Shown: positions 1-7,688, numbered from the stretch's first letter. The stretch is 20,070 bases of DNA from an uncultured Oscillibacter sp. (GCA_900544105.1 UQUC01000041.1:1-20070), one strand, 5' to 3'. Translations and numbers: made by a program. The notes: generated by a model from the letters alone, not told the origin.

Positions 1-1
1 A

Positions 2-18
2 AAGCCCTTATAGGGCTT
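2..18. other. Short hairpin at window edge
   Basis: A 6-7 bp inverted repeat (AAGCCCT, 3-nt loop, AGGGCTT) lies just before the larger terminator hairpin at 23-48. It may extend beyond the window. It could be the first of two tandem terminator stems, but no T run follows it. Confidence 0.35.
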
Positions 19-22
19 ACTC

Positions 23-48
23 AAGCCTCCGGCTTAGCCGGAGGTTTT
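23..48 (+). terminator. Intrinsic terminator of an upstream gene
   Basis: Arms CCTCCGGC (26-33) and GCCGGAGG (37-44) form an 8-bp GC-rich stem with a TTA loop, followed by TTTT at 45-48. The layout fits a factor-independent terminator for a rightward gene to the left of the window. The T run is short, so efficiency is uncertain. Confidence 0.6.
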
Positions 49-101
49 GACTTCTAACAATATATGCCTACTTAAATGATAGGATTTATAGGGATCAGCT
101 C

Positions 102-131
102 TTGAAATACTGATCATGACTGTGCTACAAT
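102..131 (+). promoter_or_regulatory. Promoter of the DUF2461 gene
   Basis: TTGAAA at 102-107 and TACAAT at 126-131 are separated by 18 nt and match sigma-A -35 and -10 boxes. An inverted repeat GATCAG (93-98) / CTGATC (110-115) brackets the -35 box and could be an operator. The predicted transcript starts near 138, before the start codon at 161. Confidence 0.6.
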
Positions 132-160
132 AACACGGAAAAACGATTGTGAGGGAAACG

Positions 161-844
161 ATGTTTACCGGATTTACCGACGCTACTGTGGACTTCCTGT
201 GGGGCATCCGCTTCAATAACGAGCGCCCCTGGTTTGAAGCTCACAAGGAGACTTATTTAAGCGAGCTTTACCGCCCCATGAAGGACTTGGGAGCGGAGAT
301 TTATGAATTTCTGTCCGAACAGCGGCCGGAGGACGCGATGATGTGCCGTGTGTCCCGGATCTATCGGGATGCCCGGCGGCTCCACGGACGAGGACCCTAC
401 AAGGACCATCTGTGGTTCTGCGTGGAGCGGCCCGCCGAGGACTGGACCACCCGGCCTACTTTCTGGTTTGAGTTGGGGCCGGATTATTGGGGCTATGGCA
501 TGAGCTGTTGGATGGCCCGGCCCATGGACATGGCCAAGCTGAGGGCGCGGATCGTCCGGGACCCGAAGCCCATGGAAAAGCTGACGAAGGCGCTGCGGGG
601 CCAGACGGAATTTGCTCTGGGCGGCGATACCTACAAGCGCCCCAAGGCAGGCGCACCGTCGGAGCTGCTGGCGCCGTGGTTCAAGATGAAAACCATCAGC
701 ATCACCCACGAGGAGAAGCTGACGGAGGAGCTATTCAGCCGGGATGTGGTGGACCGGATCAAAACCGGCTACGCATTTCTGCTGCCCTATTACGACTATT
801 TTCTGACACTGCCCTCCGACCCGGAGCCGGAGACACTGAAATAA
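161..844 (+). CDS. DUF2461 family protein
   Basis: This 227-residue soluble protein matches the DUF2461 (TIGR02453) family of unknown biochemical function. The recognisable pattern is an N-terminal FTGFTDATVDFL segment, then FNNERPWFEAHK, a central RIYRDARRLHGRGPYKDH block, and an aromatic stretch WFELGPDYWGYG. The length is normal for the family. I place the start at ATG 161 because GAGGG sits 5 nt upstream. A GTG at 149 is in frame but would absorb that ribosome site. The gene has its own promoter at 102-131. It is followed 22 nt later by an HD-domain gene, probably co-transcribed. No signal peptide or membrane segment is seen. The family assignment is firm; the function is not known. Confidence 0.85.
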   Translation: MFTGFTDATVDFLWGIRFNNERPWFEAHKETYLSELYRPMKDLGAEIYEFLSEQRPEDAMMCRVSRIYRDARRLHGRGPYKDHLWFCVERPAEDWTTRPTFWFELGPDYWGYGMSCWMARPMDMAKLRARIVRDPKPMEKLTKALRGQTEFALGGDTYKRPKAGAPSELLAPWFKMKTISITHEEKLTEELFSRDVVDRIKTGYAFLLPYYDYFLTLPSDPEPETLK

Positions 845-866
845 GCAAAACAAAGGAGCGATCCCT

Positions 867-1451
867 ATGAAAGCCTGTCCTGCAAGAGAAGAAGCCCTGG
901 CTCTGCTGAAAAAGTACAACAGCGAGCCGTTTCACATTCAGCACGCTTTGACGGTAGAAGGTGTCATGCGCTGGTATGCCAACGAGCTTGGCTATGGCGC
1001 AGATGCCGATTTCTGGGCCACCGTTGGCCTGCTTCATGATGTGGACTTTGAAAAGTGGCCAGAGCAGCACTGCGTCAAGGCCCCGGAGCTTTTGCAGGAG
1101 ATCGGTTGCTCGGAGGACCTGATCCACGCGGTCTGTTCCCACGGCTATGGCATCTGCTGCGATGTGGAGCCTGTGGAGGAAATGGAAAAGGTCCTCTTTG
1201 CCGCTGACGAACTGACGGGCCTCATTGGGGCCGCGGCCCGGATGCGGCCCAGCAAGTCCGTGCAGGATATGGAAGTCAGCTCCCTGAAGAAAAAGTACAA
1301 GGACAAAAAGTTTGCCGCCGGCTGCTCCCGGGATGTCATCAATACCGGTGCGGAGCGGCTGGGCTGGTCCCTTGAGGAACTGATGGGAAAGACCATTCTG
1401 GCCATGCGCTCCTGTGAGGATACCGTGAACGAGGCTGTGTCGGCCCTGTAA
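867..1451 (+). CDS. HD-domain phosphohydrolase family protein
   Basis: This 194-residue protein has the N-terminal pattern of HD hydrolases: H26 and then the H57-D58 pair in GLLHDVDF, which would bind a divalent metal. Such small HD proteins hydrolyse phosphate esters or nucleotides, but the substrate cannot be read from sequence. Later conserved-looking segments are HGYG (about 92-95), FAADELTGLIGAAARMRPSK and a lysine-rich SLKKKYKDKKFA stretch. AAAGGAG lies a few bases before the ATG. The gene follows the DUF2461 gene by 22 nt without an intervening promoter or terminator, so the two probably share a transcript. It ends at the strong terminator at 1471-1512. Confidence 0.82.
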   Translation: MKACPAREEALALLKKYNSEPFHIQHALTVEGVMRWYANELGYGADADFWATVGLLHDVDFEKWPEQHCVKAPELLQEIGCSEDLIHAVCSHGYGICCDVEPVEEMEKVLFAADELTGLIGAAARMRPSKSVQDMEVSSLKKKYKDKKFAAGCSRDVINTGAERLGWSLEELMGKTILAMRSCEDTVNEAVSAL

Positions 1452-1470
1452 AAAAGTTTCTATACGATTG

Positions 1471-1512
1471 AACCCCACCTCCGGCGGACTGTCCATCGGA
1501 GGTGGGGTTTTG
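1471..1512 (+). terminator. Terminator after the HD-domain gene
   Basis: The arms AACCCCACCTCCG (1471-1483) and CGGAGGTGGGGTT (1497-1509) form a 13-bp stem that runs into TTTT at 1508-1511. It ends the DUF2461/HD transcript. It also lies just past the end of the leftward DUF1294 gene, but on that strand no T run follows. Confidence 0.88.
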
Positions 1513-1528
1513 TCAGATGAAAAGAGGA

Positions 1529-1900
1529 TCAGCGAAACACGTTGAAATAGAGATACGCGCCGGTGACGATGACCAGCCAGAGGCAGGTGAACAGAGGAAC
1601 AACGACCCGGAAGGAGCGGTGCTGGGTCTTGTGGCGAAAAACCTCCATGCCCAGCCATGCGCCGATGCCGCCGCCTGCGATGGCCAGCAGCAAAAGATTT
1701 CTCTCCGGCAGGCGGGGGACCTTCTCGTGGCGGGCCTTCAGCTTAGCCAGAAGCTTGTCCAATCCGTAGGCCAGAAACGCCGCAACATTGATGATCAGGA
1801 GCCACAGCCAGAGGAATCCCCATTTGGTGCCGAGAAGCGTAAAAATAAAACCGTTTTTCGCCGCGGGTTTCACCACGGTCTTGGCAAGACGCGTCATCAT
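1529..1900 (-). CDS. DUF1294 family small membrane protein
   Basis: This 123-residue protein matches DUF1294, small membrane proteins of unknown function. Hallmarks are YGLDK (about 45-49), RLPERNLLLLAIAGGGIGAWLGM (about 63-85) and RHKTQHRSF (about 89-97). Hydrophobic segments at about 25-45, 68-85 and 100-120 suggest three membrane passes. The start has two adjacent ATG codons (1900 and 1897). The ribosome site is weak (AGCAGG about 11 nt upstream), so the choice between them is open. The gene lies just downstream of the psuG terminator. I see no convincing promoter, so it may depend on read-through or on a non-consensus promoter at 1901-1960. Confidence 0.85.
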   Translation of the reverse strand: MMTRLAKTVVKPAAKNGFIFTLLGTKWGFLWLWLLIINVAAFLAYGLDKLLAKLKARHEKVPRLPERNLLLLAIAGGGIGAWLGMEVFRHKTQHRSFRVVVPLFTCLWLVIVTGAYLYFNVFR

Positions 1901-1961
1901 TGTTCATTACCTGCTTTTCTATGATTTGGGAGGCTTGCCCCCTGCTTTGTGCTTGTAGTCG

Positions 1962-1997
1962 AAAAAAAGGACTGGCCGGGAAATCCCCGACCAATCC
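1962..1997 (-). terminator. Terminator of the psuK-psuG operon
   Basis: Read leftwards, GGATTGGTCGGG pairs over 12 bp (two G-U pairs) with CCCGGCCAGTCC, and a run of seven T follows (1962-1968 on the complement). It lies 16 nt after the psuG stop codon and separates psuG from the DUF1294 gene. Confidence 0.9.
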
Positions 1998-2012
1998 ATT
2001 TTAGCAGAGTTT

Positions 2013-2942
2013 TCAGTTCTTGGCAAGAGCTACCAGCTCGCAGGCGGTCTTGGCAGCCAGTCTGGCGTTGTTGTAGACCAGCTGGATGTTGGAAGCCAGA
2101 GAATCACCGCCGGTGATGTCCTTGATCTTGGCCAGCAGGAAGGGAGTGGTCTCCTTGCCGTGGATGCCCAGCCGGTTGGCCTCGGCCACGGCCTCGTCGA
2201 TGGCCTTGTTGATGACCTCGTGATCCATGGAATATTCCTCGGGGATGGGATTGGTCACCAGCATACCGCCGCCCAGACCCATGTCCTGCTTCACAAAGAA
2301 GGCCTTGGCCAGATCAGCGGGGGTGTCGATGCGATAGTCCACCTTGAAGCCGGACTTCCGGGTGTAGAAGGCAGGCAGTTCCTCGGTGCCATAGCCGATG
2401 ACGGGAACGCCGTGGGTCTCCAGATATTCCAGCGTCAGCCCCAGGTCCAGAATGGACTTGGCACCGGCACAGACGACCATGACGGGGGTATGGGCCAGCT
2501 CCTCCAGGTCGGCGGAGATGTCAAAGGTCTGCTGGGCGCCCCGGTGGACGCCGCCGATGCCGCCGGTGGCGAACACCTGAATACCGGCCATGTGAGCGAT
2601 GATCATGGTGGTGGTAACGGTGGTGGCACCGTCCCGGCCCTCGGCCACCAGAATGGGCAGGTCACGGCGGCTGGCCTTGGTGACGGCCGCGCCGGTCTTG
2701 CCCAGATAGTCGATCTCAGATTCGGACAGACCGGCTTTCAGGCGACCGCCGATGACGGCGATGGTGGCGGGCACCGCACCGTTCTCACGGATGATCTTCT
2801 CCACGTTCAGGGCGGTCTCCACGTTCTGAGGATAGGGCATACCGTGGGAGATGATGGTGGATTCCAGAGCCACCACGGGACGCCCCTCGTCCAGGGCTTT
2901 CTGCACTTCGGGAGCAATGTCCAGATATTTGTTCAGCGTCAT
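2013..2942 (-). CDS. psuG: Pseudouridine-5'-phosphate glycosidase
   Basis: PsuG cleaves the C-C glycosidic bond of pseudouridine 5'-phosphate to give uracil and ribose 5-phosphate, in the cytoplasm. The 309-residue protein is full length. Residues matching the E. coli active site are E27 (in ALESTIISHG), H133 (GGVHRG), D145 and the Schiff-base lysine K162 (CAGAKSILD). All are offset by a constant four residues from my recollection of E. coli numbering (E31, H137, D149, K166). I place the start at ATG 2942 because GGAGGA lies 7 nt upstream; an in-frame ATG at 2957 is itself part of that ribosome site. The gene follows psuK by 38 nt, in the same operon, so substrate and enzyme are supplied together. 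Confidence 0.96.
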   Translation of the reverse strand: MTLNKYLDIAPEVQKALDEGRPVVALESTIISHGMPYPQNVETALNVEKIIRENGAVPATIAVIGGRLKAGLSESEIDYLGKTGAAVTKASRRDLPILVAEGRDGATTVTTTMIIAHMAGIQVFATGGIGGVHRGAQQTFDISADLEELAHTPVMVVCAGAKSILDLGLTLEYLETHGVPVIGYGTEELPAFYTRKSGFKVDYRIDTPADLAKAFFVKQDMGLGGGMLVTNPIPEEYSMDHEVINKAIDEAVAEANRLGIHGKETTPFLLAKIKDITGGDSLASNIQLVYNNARLAAKTACELVALAKN

Positions 2943-2980
2943 GTTAGATTCCTCCATATAGTTCGATTTTGAATTGGTGT

Positions 2981-4069
2981 TCAGTTGGAAAGGGCGGCAC
3001 GCTGCCGCAAAGTGTCCTCGCTCATGGCGGGGTTGATGGTCTCAGCGGACTCCATGGCGATGACGGAGGCAGCCAGCCCCGCCTTCGCCGTGTCAGTCAG
3101 GTCCGTGCCCTGTAAATAGGCCCATGTGATCGCTGCCATGAAAGCGTCGCCGCAGCCGGTTGTGTTCACCATGGCTCCCGGCAGAGGGGGAAGCTGCACC
3201 TGATGCCCGGACCGGTCGGCGGCAAACACGCCGTCAGAACCCAGAGAGATAAAGACTCGGTGAAGGCCGGTGTCCAGCAACGTCTCCGCTGCTTTTCGGA
3301 GGCTGGCATCGTCAGTGATCTTCACACCGGAGAGCAGCTCTGCTTCGATACGGTTTGGCTTCAGGGTGTGAAGCTTGCCCAACACCGGCTTCAGCTTCAC
3401 CGCCTTGGCGGTGGATACCGGATCGGCAAACAGGGGCGCGGTGCAGTGGTCCGCCAAATATTGGATGCTCTCGGCGGGCAGGTTGGTGTCCAGTACCACC
3501 GCCTGACTGGTGTTCAGCAGCGTTTGACGCTGGGCCAGCATCTGCGGAGTCAGATGTTTGTAGATCTCCATATCGCTGACGGCCAGCGCCATGTCGCCTC
3601 GTTCATCGGTGATGAACAGATAGGTGGAGGTGCGGCCCTCCGGGATCACCGGGGACTGGGAAATGTCAATGCCCAGCTCCCCGCAACTTGCGGCGATCTT
3701 CTGGGCGTTGATGTCGTCGCCGAACACCGTCACCATCCGGACATCCATGCCCAACAGGGCCATGTTGTGAGCGATGTTCCGCCCCACACCGCCCAGGCTC
3801 ATCCGCACCACGCCGGGGTTGGAGTCCTGCATGACGGGGACCTCACCGGGCCAGCCGCCGATGTCCATATTCACGCCGCCCACCACGGTGACGTAGGGGG
3901 CCGTGTGGACGATGTAGCCCTTCCCGGTGATGTAGCCCTTTTTCATCAGGTTGGAGATGTGCACCGCCACGGAGGACCGGGTGATCCCCGCCTTGTCTGC
4001 CAACTCCTGCTGGGAGATCAAGGGGTTTTCTTCAATCCAGTTCAAAAGCTGCCGCTCACGCTGGGTCAT
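2981..4069 (-). CDS. psuK: Pseudouridine kinase (PfkB family) with N-terminal winged HTH
   Basis: This 362-residue protein joins a winged helix-turn-helix (about 1-52, with ISQQELADKAGITRSSVAVH) to a PfkB-family sugar kinase (about 57-355). Kinase signatures are VVGGVNMDIGG (62-72), GGVGRNIAHN (93-102) and the anion hole NTTGCGDAF (302-310) with catalytic D308. E. coli PsuK has about 313 residues and lacks the DNA-binding part. The genomic pairing with psuG, 38 nt downstream, points to pseudouridine as the substrate; similar kinases act on other nucleosides or sugars. The ATG at 4069 has AAAGGAGGGG upstream. The HTH domain suggests that the kinase also regulates transcription, and an inverted repeat overlapping its own transcription start (4097-4113) is the obvious candidate site. 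Confidence 0.9.
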   Translation of the reverse strand: MTQRERQLLNWIEENPLISQQELADKAGITRSSVAVHISNLMKKGYITGKGYIVHTAPYVTVVGGVNMDIGGWPGEVPVMQDSNPGVVRMSLGGVGRNIAHNMALLGMDVRMVTVFGDDINAQKIAASCGELGIDISQSPVIPEGRTSTYLFITDERGDMALAVSDMEIYKHLTPQMLAQRQTLLNTSQAVVLDTNLPAESIQYLADHCTAPLFADPVSTAKAVKLKPVLGKLHTLKPNRIEAELLSGVKITDDASLRKAAETLLDTGLHRVFISLGSDGVFAADRSGHQVQLPPLPGAMVNTTGCGDAFMAAITWAYLQGTDLTDTAKAGLAASVIAMESAETINPAMSEDTLRQRAALSN

Positions 4070-4096
4070 GGCTGCCCCTCCTTTGTAAGCAAAAAT

Positions 4097-4113
4097 TTAG
4101 ACTCCTAATCTAA
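4097..4113. promoter_or_regulatory. Candidate operator at the psuK start site
   Basis: TTAGA and TCTAA form an inverted repeat with a 7-nt spacer (4097-4101 and 4109-4113). It begins about 6 nt past the psuK -10 box, so it covers the predicted transcription start. A repressor bound here would block initiation. The psuK product itself carries a winged HTH and is the leading candidate; this link is inference. Confidence 0.5.
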
Positions 4114-4118
4114 TGCTT

Positions 4119-4146
4119 ATTTTACGCAGCGGGAGCAAAATGTCAA
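4119..4146 (-). promoter_or_regulatory. Promoter of psuK-psuG
   Basis: Read leftwards, a perfect TTGACA (4146-4141), a 16-nt spacer and TAAAAT (4124-4119) form a strong sigma-A-type promoter. An A/T-rich stretch at 4154-4189, with a TTTCAGRAAAAA repeat at 18-bp spacing, lies upstream of the -35 box and could act as an UP element or as an activator site. Confidence 0.75.
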
Positions 4147-4253
4147 GTCCCAATTTCAGAAAAAATAATTATTTCAGGAAAAATTTGCAAAACCTGGAAC
4201 AAAATCACCGTTTGCACCGACAAAGAAGTAGAAATAAAAAGGAGGCGGTTTTC

Positions 4254-5261
4254 ATGAAGCAACTGTTTGTGGCGATTTTATGCCTGTGTCTGCTGACCGG
4301 ATGTGGGCGGACAGACAGCACCGGCAATACCTGCCGGGCGGAGGATGAGCCTACGGCCGGGACCGAGAAGGCAGAACCGATCGGGGAGAACTTCCGGATC
4401 ATTCAGGAAAAACCGGACTGGCTCCTGCTGGCCAAAGCGGAGGGAGACTCGGCGGAGGTGTATACCCTGTCCCTGCATGATGTAGAGCTGACACTGGACG
4501 GCGAAGCCTTCGACCGGAACGAGCCGGGGGCGTATCAGGACTTGCCCGGCAAAACCCTGACCGGTGCGCTGGTGGAGGTTGCCTACGATCTGGTGCTGGA
4601 GACCTACCCCGGCCAGCTGGCGGGAGTCACGGCGGTGAATCTCCGGTCCGACGGCTTTGATGACCGCTGCGCCCTGTACCTCCGGGTGCTGAATGACCTG
4701 TGGGCCGTGGACGAGGGCCTGAACAGCGACATCACTATGCTTTCCGTGGACCTGTCCCAAACCGGCTTGTCCGCCAGTGAGCAGGCGGCGGTGGCGTGGG
4801 CCTTCGGCGGGATGCACGATATATCCGAGATCATGACCATGAGCTACGAGGAATTGGCGGCGGAGGGGTATCTCTCCGACACGAACCCGGAGGTTGACGG
4901 CATCCCCCACTGGAAGGACGGCTGCCTGTTTACCATTACGGAGCAGAACGGGCAGGACAGCATCCATGTGGAACAGGACAGCAAAAATATTACCGGCGCA
5001 GACCCGCTGCCCCGTACAGAAGAGGAAAGCGGTGCGGCTTGCCAACTGCCTCCGGCGGAGGCCGGACAAGGGCAGTCTGACTTTTGCCAACCAGTGAAAA
5101 CGGAGGGCGGCGAACCGGATGCTTTGCAGAACACCGTGACCTTCAACGCCCAGAAGTGGCGCTCCGCTCTGGGGGCTTACTTCTTCACTGATTGCACCGC
5201 CAGCCGGGATGTGCAGGGACATTGGGGAGATTATATCGTAGGCGCTGCGGCGATCTCCTGA
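4254..5261 (+). CDS. Putative lipoprotein of unknown function
   Basis: I do not recognise the family of this 335-residue protein. Its N-terminus is a lipoprotein signal: MKQLFVAILCLCLLTGC, with lipobox LLTGC and acylated C17. The mature protein should therefore be tethered outside the cell membrane. The body is acidic, with a possible folded part at about 50-240. A low-complexity stretch at about 245-285, rich in Glu, Gly and Pro, precedes a C-terminal segment with NTVTFNAQKWRSALGAYFF. ATG 4254 is chosen because GGAGG sits 8 nt upstream and the signal peptide begins there; the open frame continues further upstream only by chance. The gene is divergent from psuK and closed by a terminator at 5283-5319. 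Its promoter is not clear. Confidence 0.75.
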   Translation: MKQLFVAILCLCLLTGCGRTDSTGNTCRAEDEPTAGTEKAEPIGENFRIIQEKPDWLLLAKAEGDSAEVYTLSLHDVELTLDGEAFDRNEPGAYQDLPGKTLTGALVEVAYDLVLETYPGQLAGVTAVNLRSDGFDDRCALYLRVLNDLWAVDEGLNSDITMLSVDLSQTGLSASEQAAVAWAFGGMHDISEIMTMSYEELAAEGYLSDTNPEVDGIPHWKDGCLFTITEQNGQDSIHVEQDSKNITGADPLPRTEEESGAACQLPPAEAGQGQSDFCQPVKTEGGEPDALQNTVTFNAQKWRSALGAYFFTDCTASRDVQGHWGDYIVGAAAIS

Positions 5262-5282
5262 ATTGCGGATGACAGGTGTATG

Positions 5283-5319
5283 AACCGCCCCGGAGATGAT
5301 TCCACCTCCGGGGCGGTTT
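5283..5319 (+). terminator. Terminator after the first lipoprotein gene
   Basis: AACCGCCCCGGAG (5283-5295) pairs with CTCCGGGGCGGTT (5306-5318), a 13-bp GC-rich stem with a 10-nt loop. Only TTT follows, so this is a strong hairpin with a weak T run. It separates the two lipoprotein genes. Confidence 0.7.
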
Positions 5320-5449
5320 CACGTGCTCGCGGCGCAAATCGTGAACGGCCTGTAAAATCTCTTGAAATCAGGCGGAGGGACTACCATTTTTGAGGAAGAT
5401 GTGGTATTGTATCCTTGTATCGATATGTGTATTGAAAGGAGGCGGAACC

Positions 5450-6820
5450 GTGAGAAAGAAGCGGCGGATCATGTCAGGACTGCTGGCACTGTGCATCGCG
5501 CTGTCGGTGCTGCCTCTTTCTGCCTGCACCGCGCCGAAGCTGACATTGGACCCGGAGGAGCTATACGCTCTGCCGGAACTGCCGGAGCGGTATACCGCAC
5601 TGAACAAGCAGCTCAGCGCTATCCAGGAAAGCGGCGCGGAATATGCCGCCCCGGTGTCCGGCAGCAATATCCAGCCGGTGCAGATGATGGATCTGGACGG
5701 TGACGGCCGGGAGGAGGCACTGGCCTTCTTCCGCCAGAGCGATGGGGAGAAGCCCCTGAAGATCCATATATTTACGGCGGATGATGACGACAGCTACCGG
5801 CAGGCAGCGGTCATTGAGGGCAGCGGCCTGGCGATTTATAGCGTGACTTACAGCGATATTGACGGCGATGGCCGTATGGAGATCATTGTGGGCTGGCGGG
5901 TCAGCATGGATCTGCAAGCACTGGCTGTCTACTCCCTGGAGCCGGACGGCGCACGGGAGCTGATGCGGACCAATTATGTGAAATACGCCGTGGCGGATCT
6001 GAATAAAGACGGCAAACGGGAGCTGACGGTGCTCCGGGCCAATCAGGACGGCGAGGGTGTTGCGGACTGTTATGTATGGAAAAACGGCGCGCTGACACTG
6101 CGGTCCAGTGTTCTGGTGTCCATGACCATGGCGGAACTGAGCCAGCAGGGAAAAGTCACGGTAGGCGTACTGCGCTCCAGTGACCCGGCCCTGTTCATTA
6201 CCGGCGTGGCGGACGGCACCCGGGCTATTACGGATGTGCTGGCCCTCCGGGGCGGAGAACTGACAAATCTGGTGCTTTCCGCCATTACCGGCGTTTCCGG
6301 AGAGGTGTCCCGATTCTGCTCTGTGTATCCCATGGACATCAACGGCGATGGCGTTACGGAGGTGCCCCGCACGGTGTCGTTGCAGGGCGAGGATGCGAAC
6401 CCCTCCGTTTCTCAGCGAGTGGACTGGATCAATTTTGACGCTTCCGGCACCGCGTCCCGGGTCCTGTCCACCTATCATGACGTTGCCGACGGCTGGTATT
6501 TCCAACTGCCGGATGGATGGCCGGAGCGGGTCTGGGTCGGCCGGTCCGCGTCGCCGGATGAGGTCGGCATCACATTCTATGCAGGCAGCAGCCGGGAGGA
6601 AACCTATGTACCGGTGCTGCGGATCACGGCCCTTAGCGGCTCCGAACGGGAGCGGCTGGCGGTGCGGACGGGACGGTTCATCCTGGGCCGGAATGACGGT
6701 GTCATCTATGTGGGAGAACTGCTAAAAGGCAATCAGGATTGGAAGTACAGCGTTACAGAGGACGAGGTGCGGGCATCCTTCAGCTTGATCGGCACGGAGT
6801 GGTCCGCAGGGGACAACTGA
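5450..6820 (+). CDS. FG-GAP/VCBS-like repeat lipoprotein
   Basis: This 456-residue secreted lipoprotein has a basic N-terminus, a hydrophobic core and lipobox LSAC (C26). The mature part has repeated calcium-loop motifs of the FG-GAP/VCBS type: DLDGDGREE (D81), DIDGDGRME (D136), DLNKDGKRE (D183) and DINGDGVTE (D296). Their spacing of about 47-56 residues (113 for the last pair, roughly two units) suggests a beta-propeller-like fold. The function is unknown; such domains bind ligands or partner proteins. GTG 5450 is chosen because AAAGGAGG lies about 7 nt upstream, and an upstream in-frame ATG at 5390 would place residues before the signal. Only 19 nt separate it from the response regulator gene, so it probably belongs to that signalling operon, perhaps as an accessory sensor. 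Confidence 0.82.
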   Translation: MRKKRRIMSGLLALCIALSVLPLSACTAPKLTLDPEELYALPELPERYTALNKQLSAIQESGAEYAAPVSGSNIQPVQMMDLDGDGREEALAFFRQSDGEKPLKIHIFTADDDDSYRQAAVIEGSGLAIYSVTYSDIDGDGRMEIIVGWRVSMDLQALAVYSLEPDGARELMRTNYVKYAVADLNKDGKRELTVLRANQDGEGVADCYVWKNGALTLRSSVLVSMTMAELSQQGKVTVGVLRSSDPALFITGVADGTRAITDVLALRGGELTNLVLSAITGVSGEVSRFCSVYPMDINGDGVTEVPRTVSLQGEDANPSVSQRVDWINFDASGTASRVLSTYHDVADGWYFQLPDGWPERVWVGRSASPDEVGITFYAGSSREETYVPVLRITALSGSERERLAVRTGRFILGRNDGVIYVGELLKGNQDWKYSVTEDEVRASFSLIGTEWSAGDN

Positions 6821-6839
6821 TGGATATGGAGGAACTTTC

Positions 6840-7526
6840 GTGAAGAAAATTCTGGTTTTGGAAGATGAAGCCAGCATCCGCAGCTTCATTGTCATCAATC
6901 TTCGCCGGGCAGGTTACGATGTGATCGAGGCTGAGACCGGCGAGGAGGCATTGGAACGGCTCCGGGCCAACCCGGATACCAAGGTGGCCCTTTTGGACAT
7001 CATGCTGCCGGGGATCGACGGCTTTGAGGTCTGCCGCCGCATCCGGGCCACCAATACGAAAATCGGCATCATCATGCTGACGGCCCGCTCTCAGGAGATG
7101 GACAAGGTGACGGGACTGATGACCGGCGCCGACGATTATGTGACCAAGCCCTTTTCACCGGCGGAGCTTACCGCCCGCGTGGATGCACTGTTCCGTCGGG
7201 CCGGCGGAGAGGAAGTGGTCCAGAGCGGCGAGATCAGCCAGCCGCCCTTTTTGCTGAATACCCGTAACCGGACGTTGGAAAAAAACGGCCAGCGCGTGAA
7301 ACTGACCCAGGTGGAGTATGCCATCATGCGGGTGTTTATGGAAAATCCCGGCAAGGCACTGTCTCGTGAGGAGATCTTAGACCGGGTCTGGGGGCGGGAC
7401 TACTTTGGAGAGCTGAAAATCGTGGACGTGAATATCCGCCGCCTCCGCTTAAAAATCGAGGACAATGTGCAGAACCCGACTTTCATAACAACCGTCTGGG
7501 GTTATGGCTATAAATGGGACGCGTGA
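6840..7526 (+). CDS. OmpR/PhoB-type response regulator
   Basis: This 228-residue protein has a receiver domain (about 1-118) and a winged-helix DNA-binding domain (about 130-228). Receiver residues are all present: acidic pair E8-D9, phospho-acceptor D53 in LLDIMLPGIDGF, T81 in MLTAR, and K103 in TKPFSP. The output domain has LTQVEYAIMRVFMENPGKALSREEILDRVWG, LKIVDVNIRRLRLKIE and the final TVWGYGYKW, typical of the OmpR family. Translation starts at GTG 6840 with GGAGGAA upstream. It follows the FG-GAP lipoprotein by 19 nt. The cognate kinase is presumably the next gene, although a 183-nt structured gap intervenes. The target genes are unknown. Confidence 0.95.
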   Translation: MKKILVLEDEASIRSFIVINLRRAGYDVIEAETGEEALERLRANPDTKVALLDIMLPGIDGFEVCRRIRATNTKIGIIMLTARSQEMDKVTGLMTGADDYVTKPFSPAELTARVDALFRRAGGEEVVQSGEISQPPFLLNTRNRTLEKNGQRVKLTQVEYAIMRVFMENPGKALSREEILDRVWGRDYFGELKIVDVNIRRLRLKIEDNVQNPTFITTVWGYGYKWDA

Positions 7527-7556
7527 AACGAGTAAGCTGACGGCACATTGTCCGGG

Positions 7557-7688
7557 GCCCCGCACGGCGGGGCGCGCCGTCAGGCGCGAACAAGCGTTTT
7601 GGCGGCGCCAAAACCTTGGCGCAAGGCGAAATTCATTTCCGCCGCGCAAGTAAGATGAAAGGGCTCCCATTTTGCCCCGCAAAATGGG
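7557..7688. repeat. Cluster of hairpins between regulator and kinase genes
   Basis: The gap 7527-7709 holds six short inverted repeats in succession. They are GCCCCG/CGGGGC (7557-7573), CGCGCC/GGCGCG (7573-7588), GTTTTGGC/GCCAAAAC (7596-7614), CCTTG/CAAGG (7614-7626), an imperfect GGCGAAAT/ATTTCCGCC (7625-7643) and a perfect 10-bp CCCATTTTGC/GCAAAATGGG with a 3-nt loop (7666-7688). None is followed by a T run, so these are not ordinary terminators. The layout resembles a REP/MITE-type intergenic repeat or a structured leader for the kinase mRNA. The kinase ribosome site follows directly after the last stem. Confidence 0.55.

Noticed and set aside
2160..2972. Rightward open frame of 270 codons over psuG
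   Set aside because: It is a mirror of the psuG coding frame with low-complexity Gly/Asp/His composition and no ribosome site.
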